From positions 1,345,900 through 1,409,899 of the forward strand of contig MU004194.1 of assembly GCA_010093605.1 (NCBI GenBank): 64,000 bases of DNA. The letters are read 5' to 3'. Every line of letters begins with the position of its first letter. Positions within the stretch are counted from its first letter, which is position 1. The position numbers and the translations under genes are program-made. This stretch comes from Lophium mytilinum. Taxonomy: Eukaryota > Ascomycota > Dothideomycetes > Mytilinidiales > Mytilinidiaceae. Below the pieces are notes generated by a model. That model made no database searches, had not been told where the DNA came from, and was given only the letters and a program-made list of their open reading frames with translations. Below, one piece after another: positions 54,632 to 64,000 of the stretch.

Positions 54632-55844
54632 TGGTCGGATGAACGATGAGACCTTGGACAGACAGAGTTTGGAGAGACTCGCTCTACTTCGATTCACTCT
54701 GGACATGGACTAACGACTACGACTCGACCACGAATACGACCACGACTCACTATTATGATCACGAATATGATCACGACTTTTTGACCGACCTCGACTCTTA
54801 CGATTGGAATACCTGCCGACTTGGATGCATTGACAGCTTGGAGCACTGGCGAGCTGGAAAGTCAGGTATAGCATGGGTATCGAGATGGTTGAGACTTTGC
54901 GGAAGGATGGGACTCTGAAAGTATGTTTATTCGAATATCTTTTAGGTTGATTTCTGGTTTTGTCGACTGTCTACTTGGCTGAGCGGCCCGGAAACGACCA
55001 TGATGGGAGAGTCACTGACTTTGGCTGCTTGGGATATATGGTCATGAACTCGGTTGGATTCCCTTCCTTGGGATCCTATTTGGGTTTATCTTGCTTTCTG
55101 GATTTTGATCGACTTTCGAATTCCTAAGCGGCTTGGGGATGATTGTGGTGGATGTCACCGTCTGGCTGCTTGGATTATTCTATGTCCTATGGAATGGATT
55201 GGATTCTCTCTCTTGAGGTCCGACTGATGCTGCTTTGCAAGGAGATAGTTCCGAACATAGCACTCAATATCCTACTAAATGAACTGCCTGTTCAATGAGA
55301 AAGTTGTCATATAATGCTGCATGAGACCATAACTTGACTGCCAGGCTTGTTGAGAAAGTACATGGGCCGACAGCCCTGCAGCGGCGACGTCAACCTTCAT
55401 TTGCCAGGTTCCCCACACGTCCGGGATTCCACATCCGTCTCCTCCACCAGTCGAATCTCACTTCCTCGTTGCGCAAGAGTCTCCTTGGCTTGATTCTCTG
55501 GCAGCATATCTCCTATCTGTATTACACGACTTTCTTATCCTGATTGTACCCGTATAGCATTCTTACTCCGCTTTCTAGACATTGTATACGACGATTCTAG
55601 CCTGCAAGCCCAACAGGAGCTGAAGAACCGCGAAAAAGCCCCATACCGGAGACTACTTCAACTCGCCATACGATTTTTTCTTAGAACTATAAGCCCCTCG
55701 ACACGATTGCATTCGCGGGAAAAGAGGGCGCTGCATTGCCTCCAATAGACTTACGACCCAATTGATGAAACTGGACCAAGTAACATGACATAACCCTACG
55801 AAGAACTGCACGCACAATATGAGTCCTTCGCTGGAGCTTCAAGA
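54632..55844. other. Intergenic region with a low-complexity ORF
   Basis: About 1.2 kb. At 54646-54918 a 90-codon frame (MRPWTDRVWRDSLYFDSLW) is Asp/Tyr/Trp/Thr-rich because the DNA is a simple repeat of CGACCACGAATA-like units (about 54710-54785). It may be 3' UTR of the preceding gene. The rest has no gene-like feature; the last part is the PTC6 leader. Confidence 0.45.
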
Positions 55845-57629
55845 ATGTGGAATCTATCCGTCCAAATCGCTAGAGCTAGCATCCGGCGCCCTAAACCATG
55901 TCCGCAATGTCGGGCTCGACGTTTCCACGAATACTTCATAACCCACCTCCCCACCTCCTCTACGCACCCCGACAAGTCCGCCGGCGGACCACACCACAAG
56001 CTCCCTCGGGACAAGTCGACGCCTCACACCCCACGAGGGTCGAACAGAACTCCCGCGGCGCCCCCGCCCATGGTGGGGTTGTCGCGGGAGATGACGGTTG
56101 TGCGCATACCGCTCAAGAGCGCGAAACATCACTTTGGGGTGTCCCTCTCAAGGGGAAGTCGACCGTACAACGAGGACACATTTCAGGCGGGCACAATTGA
56201 TATACCGGCGTTCTCCAAGCGAAGGCCTATGACCCTGACGCGCAGCAATCGTGGAAGCGCTGCTGGGGAGGTAACGCCGGTTGATAGCCCAAGTGGCGAC
56301 CCCCAGGTCTTCTATTTTGGGGTGTTCGATGGTCATGGAGGCATCGAATGCAGCGACTTCCTGCGGGAGCAGCTACATCAGTACATTGAGACTGGGGCTC
56401 AGCTCTTCGAGCTGGAAAGCAGTCTTAGCCGGAAAGGCAAGCCGGAGCAATATATGGGCTGGCCGAGCAGTCTGGGCGAAAGTGGCAGGGAGAGTCTGGA
56501 GGCTGTGGAAACATACACGGCTCCTGGTACTGAACCAGTCAAGCCACCAAAAGCACGCACCAATGAACAGGCACCGAGCGGGACTGATGATGCTACGCCT
56601 CCAGAGAGTGCTCGGTCTATCAAGCAATCTGACAGCGTGCAGAAGGCAGAAGAGTTGGAGAGTGAGCTTGTCAGGGCTTGGAAGGAGCTTGTGGGCGGCT
56701 ACTTCAGGCGTTTCAAGCCTGAGTACTTTGCATTGTCTGCCGGAGGCCAAGGTCACTCTGCAGAGAAAGAGATGGCTGAAAGGAAGCAGCTCCAAAACTC
56801 ATGCGTCCCGGACGATACTACAGACGGGATTGGTATTGAGACGGTCCTCGAATATGCCTTTTTGAAAGCCGACTACGACTTCGTGTCGGCTCAGGTTGGC
56901 AAAAGGAACGAGGATCCGGTTCTAGCTGACCGCGCTATAAACGACGACGACATACTTGGAAGCCCTTCCACTAAACGCATAGGCGGCCCGATGCGCTTCA
57001 AAGGCGGCAGCACCTGCAGCATCGCGCTCATCTCCACGCCAACCCCTTCGCCCTTCTGGCATCCTGCGTCTCCCTCGACGCTCATCGCGGCTCACTGCGG
57101 TGATACCCGCATTCTACTCTGCAACACAGCAACTGGACTTGCTGTTCCGCTCACATCGAACCACCACCCATCTCTACCCATGGAAGCCACCCGGCTGCGG
57201 CGATATGCAGCGACTTTCGTGACCGACTCGTTCGGCGAAGAACGAGTCTCCGGTCTTGCCAACACCCGAGCCTTTGGAGACATGGCATCGAAACGCATAG
57301 GCGTCTCTGCCGAGCCGGAGATCCGGCGCATGGAGCTCTCGCCGGCGGAATACTCCTTCATGGTGCTCGTATCAGACGGCGTGTCGGGTCATCTGAGCGA
57401 CCAGGAGATCGTGGACGTTGTCAAGGAGGCCCGCACTCCAGAGCAGGGCGCTCGGGATGTGACTAGCTTTGCTACCGAGGTGGCCGCCGACGCGGATAAT
57501 GCCACGACGCTGGTGGTGCGTCTGGGAGGATGGGAGCGCAGGAGCGAGGGCGGACTGGGCAGTCTGGGGACTAAGGAGCTGAGGGACTGGCGGAAAGAAG
57601 AGGCCAACAACCCGCGAAGTAGGATGTGA
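55845..57629 (+). CDS. PTC6: PP2C-type Ser/Thr phosphatase, mitochondrial Ptc6 type
   Basis: A metal-dependent PPM-family phosphatase. In yeast, Ptc6/Aup1 acts in mitochondria, on pyruvate dehydrogenase and in mitophagy. It is an intronless frame of 594 aa. The N-terminus (MWNLSVQIARASIRRPKPCP then ARRFHEY) is basic and lacks acids, a mitochondrial presequence. Catalytic metal motifs are RPYNEDTF (ED 110-111), VFDGHGG (162-166), MVLVSDGVSG and DNATTLVVRLGG. GGSTCSIALIS, AHCGDTRILL and LANTRAFGD are also conserved. A long polar insertion (about 205-275) and another (~330-385) separate the motifs, as in Ptc6-like fungal proteins. All metal ligands are present. Other mitochondrial PP2Cs (Ptc5, Ptc7) are less likely because of the insert pattern. 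Confidence 0.9.
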   Translation: MWNLSVQIARASIRRPKPCPQCRARRFHEYFITHLPTSSTHPDKSAGGPHHKLPRDKSTPHTPRGSNRTPAAPPPMVGLSREMTVVRIPLKSAKHHFGVSLSRGSRPYNEDTFQAGTIDIPAFSKRRPMTLTRSNRGSAAGEVTPVDSPSGDPQVFYFGVFDGHGGIECSDFLREQLHQYIETGAQLFELESSLSRKGKPEQYMGWPSSLGESGRESLEAVETYTAPGTEPVKPPKARTNEQAPSGTDDATPPESARSIKQSDSVQKAEELESELVRAWKELVGGYFRRFKPEYFALSAGGQGHSAEKEMAERKQLQNSCVPDDTTDGIGIETVLEYAFLKADYDFVSAQVGKRNEDPVLADRAINDDDILGSPSTKRIGGPMRFKGGSTCSIALISTPTPSPFWHPASPSTLIAAHCGDTRILLCNTATGLAVPLTSNHHPSLPMEATRLRRYAATFVTDSFGEERVSGLANTRAFGDMASKRIGVSAEPEIRRMELSPAEYSFMVLVSDGVSGHLSDQEIVDVVKEARTPEQGARDVTSFATEVAADADNATTLVVRLGGWERRSEGGLGSLGTKELRDWRKEEANNPRSRM

Positions 57630-58459
57630 GGGCATGGTGCATACACGGCGTTTGGGCGAAGCTAGCAACCGGCCTCGTGCTGGAGTTGTATATTGGGTAG
57701 TTGTAGGCATTGCGTAGTTGCAGGGCATTGGGTCGATGGCTGAGGCATTCGGTGGGTTCTTGTTGGCATAGCTGAGACGCGCACTTATATACAGACGAGA
57801 CAGCCGTGAAGACGTCTTCACTACATTTCTACTGTTTTCCGCTGCTCTGAGGCAGTCTGGCGTGCTCGATAAATCTGATTCTTTGTGCACGGCCGCGGGC
57901 TCCAAACCCCAACGCTGCTCTGCTCGACGGCATCCATCAGCAAATAGCGAAGCATCTGCCCCCCGTGACGCCCAGCTTCACCATCGAGACATTCACCATC
58001 CTGCAGCCCGTGGGTTCGAGGGGCACGGCACGGAAGCAGGGCAAGCGAGCCAATCCTCCAGCGTCGTGAGCCCTTTCACCAACCACAACTGAAGGGTTGC
58101 TGCTGCCTTGACGTCGATCCGCCGCCTAATAGCCATAATTTCTGGCTTGTTTGCCGTTTGCCTGGCCCAGCAAGGCGCACCGGTTGAACGCACAGCGCGT
58201 GCCTGAGACGCTCCTTGTCTGGTCTGCGGGGTGGACCCTTCGCGAAGCGGGCATCTCTGTGGAATTCACGTGTTTGGCCTGTCTGTCCAAGGCGTTCGAC
58301 TTTCGCTTCAAATTCCCTCCCATAACACCCTCCCCACGACACCTCTTATACTCCACCACCACGCCATCTACACCCGCACCCTCACCCGCAAGACTCAGCT
58401 GCACATCTCTCCGACAAGTCCAGGCTGCTGTCTGCCCACCAACACGCCCTCCTACCATC
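57630..58459. other. Intergenic region, KAP95 promoter
   Basis: About 830 bp between PTC6 and KAP95 in the same orientation. CT-rich sequence (58320-58455) is the KAP95 leader. Nothing else gene-like was seen. Confidence 0.55.
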
Positions 58460-61400
58460 ATGGATGTCAACCAGGTGTTGGAGGGGACTCTCTCTCCCGG
58501 TGCGTGTTGCGACCCACCCACTCCCCCAAGCCTTGCTGTTCGTACTGACTCTCCCTAGATGCCACGATTCGCACAAATGCCGAATTACAGCTCACCTCCG
58601 CCGCTGAAACTGATTTCGTAAGTGTTTGGCTGCCCGCCGTCCAGAAGGCTCCCCCGTGCCCACGCAAGACAATCACTAACCGCGCCCTGTCTCACTCTAG
58701 TCCGGCTACCTAACCGTGCTCGCAACTGAGCTTGCCAACGAGCAAGCCCAACCTCACATCCGAAGTGCGGCGGCACTTGCACTAAAGAACTCCTTTTCTG
58801 CGCGAGAGTACACCCGGCTACGTCAGGTCCAGGATCGATGGCTCAATCAAGTAGACCCCAATGTGAAGGCTCAGGTCAAGGCCACGGCTTTGAAGACGCT
58901 CTCGGCGGGAAATAACCAGGTTGGCGGCCAGACGGCCCAGTTCATCGCGTCGATTGCCGCCATAGAGCTTCCCCGCCAGATGTGGCCGGAGCTCATGCAG
59001 ACGCTGGTCAGTAACGTTGGAGAAGGCTCCGATCACCAGAAACAGGCCTCTCTGACTACAATCGGTTATATCTGCGACACGGATGATCAAGATCTTCGGG
59101 ACAGCCTCGCACAGCACTCCAACGCAATCCTCACCGCCGTTGTCCAGGGTGCGCGGAAAGAGGAAGCCAACGAAGAGGTCCGGAGCGCGGCCATCACGGC
59201 TCTCAGTGACTCTCTCGAGTTTGTCCGCACCAACTTTGAGAACGAAGGCGAGCGAAACTATATTATGCAAGTCATTTGTGAGGCTACGCAAGCCACCGAC
59301 CCGCGCATCCAACAAGGCGCATACGGCTGCTTGAACAGAATCATGGGCCTGTACTACGACAAAATGCGCTTCTACATGGAGAAGGCTCTTTTCGGACTCA
59401 CAATCCAAGGCATGAAGCACGATGAGGAAGACGTTGCCAAGCTCGCCGTTGAATTCTGGTGCACCGTCTGCGAAGAGGAAATCTCCATTGAGGACGACAA
59501 CCAACAAGTACGTGACCTTTTCTTAGTACTCGAGACCGCTGCCGCTGCCAATGAGGACATCTCGCTAACCCTGGCAAAGGCCCAAGCGGAAGGCTCTACC
59601 GAATTAAGGGAGTATTTCAATTTTGCTAGAGTTGCCACTCAAGAGGTTGTCCCAGTCCTTCTGGAGCTCCTTGCTAAGCAAGATGAGGACGCTGCTGATG
59701 ACGAGTACAACGTCTCAAGGGCTGCGTACCAGTGCTTGCAACTCTGGGCGCAGACCGTGGGCAGTGCCGTTGTGCCACCGGTCCTTGCTTTTGTGGAGAA
59801 GAACCTACGGTCCGAAGACTGGCATTTCCGCGATGCTGCTGTTTCTGCTTTCGGTGCCATTATGGAAGGGCCAGAGCCAACCATGTTGGAGCCCCTCGTC
59901 AAGCAAGCTCTACCTGTCCTCATTGGCATGATGGACGACCAGGTAATCCAGGTCAAGGACTCAGCAGCTTACGCACTGGGCCGTATCTGTGAGGCTACGG
60001 CCGAGTCTATCGATGCTTCCACTCATCTTCAGCCATTGATTGCCTCTCTATTCGGCGGCTTGTCGAGCCATCCCAAAATGGCATCGTCCTGCTGCTGGGC
60101 TCTCATGAACCTCGCAGATCGGTTTGCCGGCGAGCCTGGATGTGATAGCAACGCGTTGTCACCGCACTTCCAGGCCAGCGTCACTCACATCCTTCAAGTT
60201 ACTGAACGGTTAGTCCGCCAATTTCGCATCTTCGTTGAACGTTCGCTAACCTCACCAGACATGATGCCGATAATCAGCTTCGCACTGCAGCTTATGAAGT
60301 CCTCAACGCCTTCGTTACAAATGCCGCGAATGACAGCGTCGGTATTGTGGCCGGGTTGTCCGATGTCGTTTTGGAGCGGTTGGAGAAGACCATTCAGCTC
60401 CAAGCTCAGGTTGTTAGTGTTGAGGACAAGTTGACACTAGAAGAGATGCAGACAAGCTTGACAAGTGTCGTAATGGTATGAGAACGACGACATTGAATAG
60501 TAAGCATCGGGCTAACAGACACAGGCAATTGTACAGCGACTGGAGGTTGAGATCAAGCCACAAGCTGACCGGATCATGGGAGTTCTGCTCCAGCTGCTGT
60601 CTTCTCTTGGAGCGAAATCCAGCGTTCCTGACACCGTGTTCGCGGCTATCGGGGCACTCGCAAACGCGCTAGAGGATGACTTCATCAAGTATATGGACGC
60701 CTTCACCCCATTCCTGTACAATGCCCTCGGCAACCAGGAAGAGCCCGCGTTGTGCTCTATGGCCATTGGCCTTGTCAGCGACATCACTCGATCGCTAGGC
60801 GAGAAGGTCCAGCCATGGTGCGATGCATTCATGAACTACCTCTTGAACAATCTCCGGGTAAGTGAATCTTTTGGCACAAAGAGTACCTTGCTAACCTCGC
60901 AAAAGAGCCAGCAACTTGGCAATACGTTCAAGCCGGCTATTCTGCAGTGCTTCGGCGATATCGCGCAGGCTATTGGTGGTCACTTCGAAACTTACCTCCC
61001 AGTTGTTGCCCAGGTGCTTCAACAGGCTGCGGGTGTTCCGATGACGCCAGACATCAGCTACGAGATGTTGGACTACATCGTGTCGCTCAGAGAAGGCATA
61101 ATGGATGCTTGGGATGGTGCCATTGTGGCTATGAAGAGCAGCGGAAAGAGTGAGTTGACATTGTCCAAGTCCCGTCTCTGAGAGCTGCTGTACTAACCGT
61201 GTTAGCACAATTGCTGGCCCCTTGGGTTCAGGCCATCTTCGAGCTCCTCCATATGGTCTACACAGATTCCAGTCGTTCAGAGGCTCTCTTGCGATCCTCA
61301 TTGGGAGTTGTCGGGTAAGTGCCATTCCTTATTTGCTGAAATGATAAGTACTAACGATTTGAAGTGATCTTGCCGATGCTTTCCCTCACGGCGAATTTGC

Positions 61401-61638
61401 GGAAATGTACCGCGCTGACTGGTTGACGGCCATGGCTAGAGAGGTTCGCGCCAATCGTGAATTCCAGGCTCGGACACAAGACACAGCTCGTTGGGCTCGT
61501 GAGCAAATAAAGCGCCAAATCGGTATAGCACACTATCTCTCTTGCTTTCCCTCATTGTTTCGACAAGGAGGACTCGGTTATCATCTCAGAAGCTAATTAT
61601 TATTATTTGAAGGCGGCAACGCAGGCCAGATGGCTTGA
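58460..61638 (+). CDS. KAP95: Importin subunit beta-1 (karyopherin Kap95)
   Basis: The nuclear import receptor that binds importin-alpha, nucleoporin FG repeats and Ran-GTP. There are ten exons: 58460-58499, 58559-58617, 58701-59507, 59580-60208, 60259-60475, 60525-60857, 60906-61149, 61206-61314, 61365-61522 and 61613-61638, giving 873 aa, the normal length for Kap95. It is made of HEAT repeats throughout. Landmarks are LEGTLSPDATIRTNAELQL (splice), the importin-beta N-terminal domain with EQAQPHIRSAAALALKN, the acidic EEEISIEDDN region, AAYQCLQLWAQTVGS, MMDDQVIQVKDSAAYALGRI, NQLRTAAYEVLNAFV and PHGEFAEMYRADWL. The fourth intron (59508-59579, 72 nt) is in frame and stop-free but is needed to give the conserved SIEDDNQQAQAEGSTELREYF. 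The last exon encodes only GGNAGQMA. Confidence 0.95.
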
Positions 61639-63659
61639 GCTATCCATCCCTCCTCCATATCCATACCCGGCGTCGGAGCCTCAGTGGCATAGGTTCGGGA
61701 AAACCATAGACAGCGCGATGATCCAATTCAACCCAGTTTTATGATCATCGTGTAAGCCCTGGCATGTCTAGGGTTTGTCCTGCAGTCACACCAGCTTGGT
61801 TTTGCTAAAACGACGTTATCGACGGCGACGAATCCACCACATCGGTGCTCGAGCTCTAGATTTACCGGAACCGGATACGATTAGCCACTGTTCGTACTAC
61901 ACGCTGGCTTCAAGGCGCCCTCCCTCCCCCTCCTCCGCACGAGCAGCTCCCCGACCCCAAACACCAGCACATCGTCGACCTGATGCGCACATCAGGCCGA
62001 TGCAGCACGCACAGCACCAACCCAACCCCCGAATCGCGTCCCTCGCCACGCCACGCCGCACCTACACCCTAATCCAACCAACCCCCCCAACGCCCCCCTG
62101 CGAAATATCGAGCACCCCTCTCGCACCACCCCCGACACCACAACACACCGAAGAGGAAAATTCATGTATGCCCCCGAAGTCATGTAAGGTTCTACGGCTT
62201 CACGGGTCTTTCAGCAGAGGGCAAGCAAAGGATGGTGGGTGCAAATGAAAAGAAAAGGTTTTTTGTTGCCCTCATCCGGCTTTCTTTCTCTCTTTTCTTT
62301 TTAGAAAGATCCCTTGGAGAAAAACTCGTCTAGTTCCAGAGATATCCCCCCTTGTTTTCCTCTTATCTACCAATACCTAAGTGTTTTTCCCCCTGAGCAC
62401 ACATCTTCCCGAGCCCATGTCGTCCCCACACCCGGCCCCCACCCCCATCCTTTGTTATTGTGTTTGGTTTGGCATTGAACGGTATGCGACAGAGTGAGTG
62501 AGTGACTGAGTGAGAGAGATATTAAAGATTCCTCGTCTTGTAAACACGTGTGATGGACCCCGTTATCCTATGGTTTTTTATGCTGCTTGTTTGTCTTTAG
62601 ATTTTTTTCTTCTTTTCTCGGAGGTCGATGTGGTTTGCATGGATGGATGGAGTGGGGGGCCGATCGTTGGCGAGCGTGATTGCTTGGGAGGAAGATGAGA
62701 GGTAGAGGTAGGTAGGTAGGTGGGTGGGTGGATAGGGTTGCGGTCGTGGATCATAATCAATTGTCGAGCTTTGCTCTTCTCCCCCACTTTTGCTCTTGAT
62801 TCGTTGCGGTTTTGTGGTGAATGTGATGGTGGGTTGAGTGTTGGATCGTGACTGTAGGGTTCGTGCTACTAAGTCGCGGAAGTGTTCCACGGGCCTGCAG
62901 CAAACTTCGACCTGGCCCGGCAAAAACAGTTTACGAACAGGCTCCGGTCTCCTTTCTCTCTTTCCGCCACGTGGTTTCCCGTCTCTCGATCTACCAAAAT
63001 TCTCTATCCTTATTAGCTTCCGTAGCGAAACGGGAGAGGGGAAGAACGGGCGTTAGTTACGCGAAGCGCGGATTTGAGAGAACTGTCGTCAATGACTTTT
63101 GTGAAGAACGGATTTTGGTAGGAAAACAAGACAGCAGAGAACAGGCTAACCTAAGAAAGCCGCCTTTTTTTTCAGTCTAGATTTGATCACTTTCAAGGCT
63201 CTGAAGGAGTTCTTGTTCGGAGTGTGTCACTTGGGTCTTCGCATGTCAGGCACTGTTTTCACGAATCGGTTGAGTTGACATAGTTGACATAGCACGCCAA
63301 TGTTCAAGTCTAGTTTCAGTTTGGGGTATCGAATAGTTTAATAGCGTCGGTCTAGAACTCGAACTCAGGCTAGAGCATGAGGCAGAACGGACACGGTCAG
63401 AAAGCTAGCGGTCTACAAGAATGTAAACGCGATGTGTATGCTGCGCAGGAGACTGTGAACATAGGAGAATAGCAGCGGGAAGGCTGGAGGATATAGACCC
63501 AACCCCACAATCATGCCCGAGATACTCCAACGCCTATGAGGAAAAACAGATGGTATCAAAACGAAAAGGAAACCCCGCATCATCGCACACCTTAATGGCT
63601 GCACATTCGTGAAATAGGAAATGTAGACAGCGCGTCTAGATAGCGGCGGATAGGCTCAT
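61639..63659. other. Intergenic region with simple-sequence DNA
   Basis: About 2 kb between convergent genes. Long pyrimidine or T-rich stretches occur at 62260-62400, a GAGT-type run at 62491-62520, and a GGTA/GGTG microsatellite at 62701-62737. No open frame has family features, and a run of C-rich sequence (61900-62150) explains the chance frames there. No tRNA was found. Confidence 0.55.
62701..62737. repeat. GGTA/GGTG microsatellite
   Basis: About nine tandem tetranucleotides of GGTA changing to GGTG within intergenic DNA. Confidence 0.75.
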
Positions 63660-64000
63660 TCACACCCCGCCCATCTCCACCTCCCCGTGCTCCCACACCG
63701 GTCGCAGGAACTCCGCTTCCTCGAAGTCAGAGCTGTTGCGCCCGGCATCTGTCTCGGCGTCTCCCATATCTGCGTTCTCTGTATCTGTGTTCGTCGGCAG
63801 GCCCATGGGCTTGAACCCAAGCTCGTGGAGCTGGAGCTGCTGGGCGTTCCCGCTCTTCAGCCGCCGCATGCCTCGGGTGCGTGGCTGGGCAAACGGACGC
63901 AAGGGCTGTGATGAAAGCTGCGGCATCGATGTGTGGCTGAGCGGGTAGACGTTCGGAGGTGGGGAGCTCGACATTGGGGAGACGGGCTCCTCGTCGTCGA
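63660..64000 (-). CDS. C-terminal end of an unidentified protein (5' part beyond the window)
   Basis: An open frame on the minus strand that enters from the right edge and ends at the stop at 63660-63662. At least 113 residues are visible. It begins with an acidic DDEEPVSP at the edge, then a Ser/Pro-rich part (MSSSPPPNVYPLSHTSMPQL), a basic stretch PRTRGMRRLKSGNAQQLQL, and an acidic end (ADMGDAETDAGRNSSDFEEA, then EFLRPVWEHGEVEMGGV). This is disordered-looking tail sequence with no domain that I recognise. The frame being open to the edge and the normal codon use argue for a real gene. Confidence 0.55.
   Translation of the reverse strand, partial: DDEEPVSPMSSSPPPNVYPLSHTSMPQLSSQPLRPFAQPRTRGMRRLKSGNAQQLQLHELGFKPMGLPTNTDTENADMGDAETDAGRNSSDFEEAEFLRPVWEHGEVEMGGV

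Noticed and set aside
58000-58030. GGGTTCGAG resembling a tRNA T-loop
   Set aside because: The flanking bases do not form a T-stem and no acceptor or anticodon stem can be built around it.

Overview
The window is nuclear DNA of a filamentous ascomycete (Pezizomycotina). Protein-coding genes are split by many short introns (about 45-215 nt) with GTAAGT/GTATGT-type donors, CTAAC/CTNAC branch sites and CAG/TAG acceptors. Intergenic spaces are 0.2-3 kb, there are no operons, and a 3 kb AT-rich block looks like repeat-induced point mutation (RIP), a fungal genome-defence process. The class is probably Dothideomycetes, but that is a judgement from overall protein style and no marker proves it. For nearly every gene I joined exons by hand. 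Each model keeps one continuous reading frame and reproduces family-typical sequence across the junctions.

Left third (1-19.3 kb): the 5' part of a class-III aminotransferase (minus, running off the left edge), SRP19/Sec65, a secreted pepsin-like aspartic protease, then a housekeeping group. In that group the ribosome-biogenesis helicase DBP6 and the GPI-anchor glycosyltransferase GPI3/PIG-A diverge from a 220-bp shared promoter, and VPS3 (CORVET tethering subunit) follows on the minus strand.

Middle (19.3-36 kb): an AT-rich, ORF-free block with degenerate short tandem repeats, then COY1/CASP (Golgi golgin), a secreted DUF3455 protein, an APH/AIM9-like kinase diverging from a CENP-X/MHF2 histone-fold gene, a GPI-anchor-like secreted cupredoxin and a thaumatin-like secreted protein.

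Right third (36-64 kb): an intracellular-type GH2 beta-mannosidase followed by a Zn2Cys6 transcription factor on the same strand, the sphingolipid fatty-acid 2-hydroxylase SCS7, an RBM39-like splicing factor, and a roughly 1.7 kb array of diverged ~107-bp tandem repeats. A gene of unrecognised family follows, then the mitochondrial-type PP2C phosphatase PTC6, importin-beta KAP95 and the C-terminal end of an unidentified gene running off the right edge.

Most genes are unlinked housekeeping functions: secretory and membrane traffic (SEC65, VPS3, COY1, GPI3, SCS7), RNA (DBP6, RBM39-like) and nuclear transport or chromosome (KAP95, CENP-X). Four secreted proteins and the mannosidase/regulator pair suggest a plant- or litter-associated lifestyle. 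No tRNA, rRNA, CRISPR array or intact transposon was found. The least explained items are the 107-bp repeat array, partly open as a 36-residue protein repeat, and the unrecognised gene beside it.
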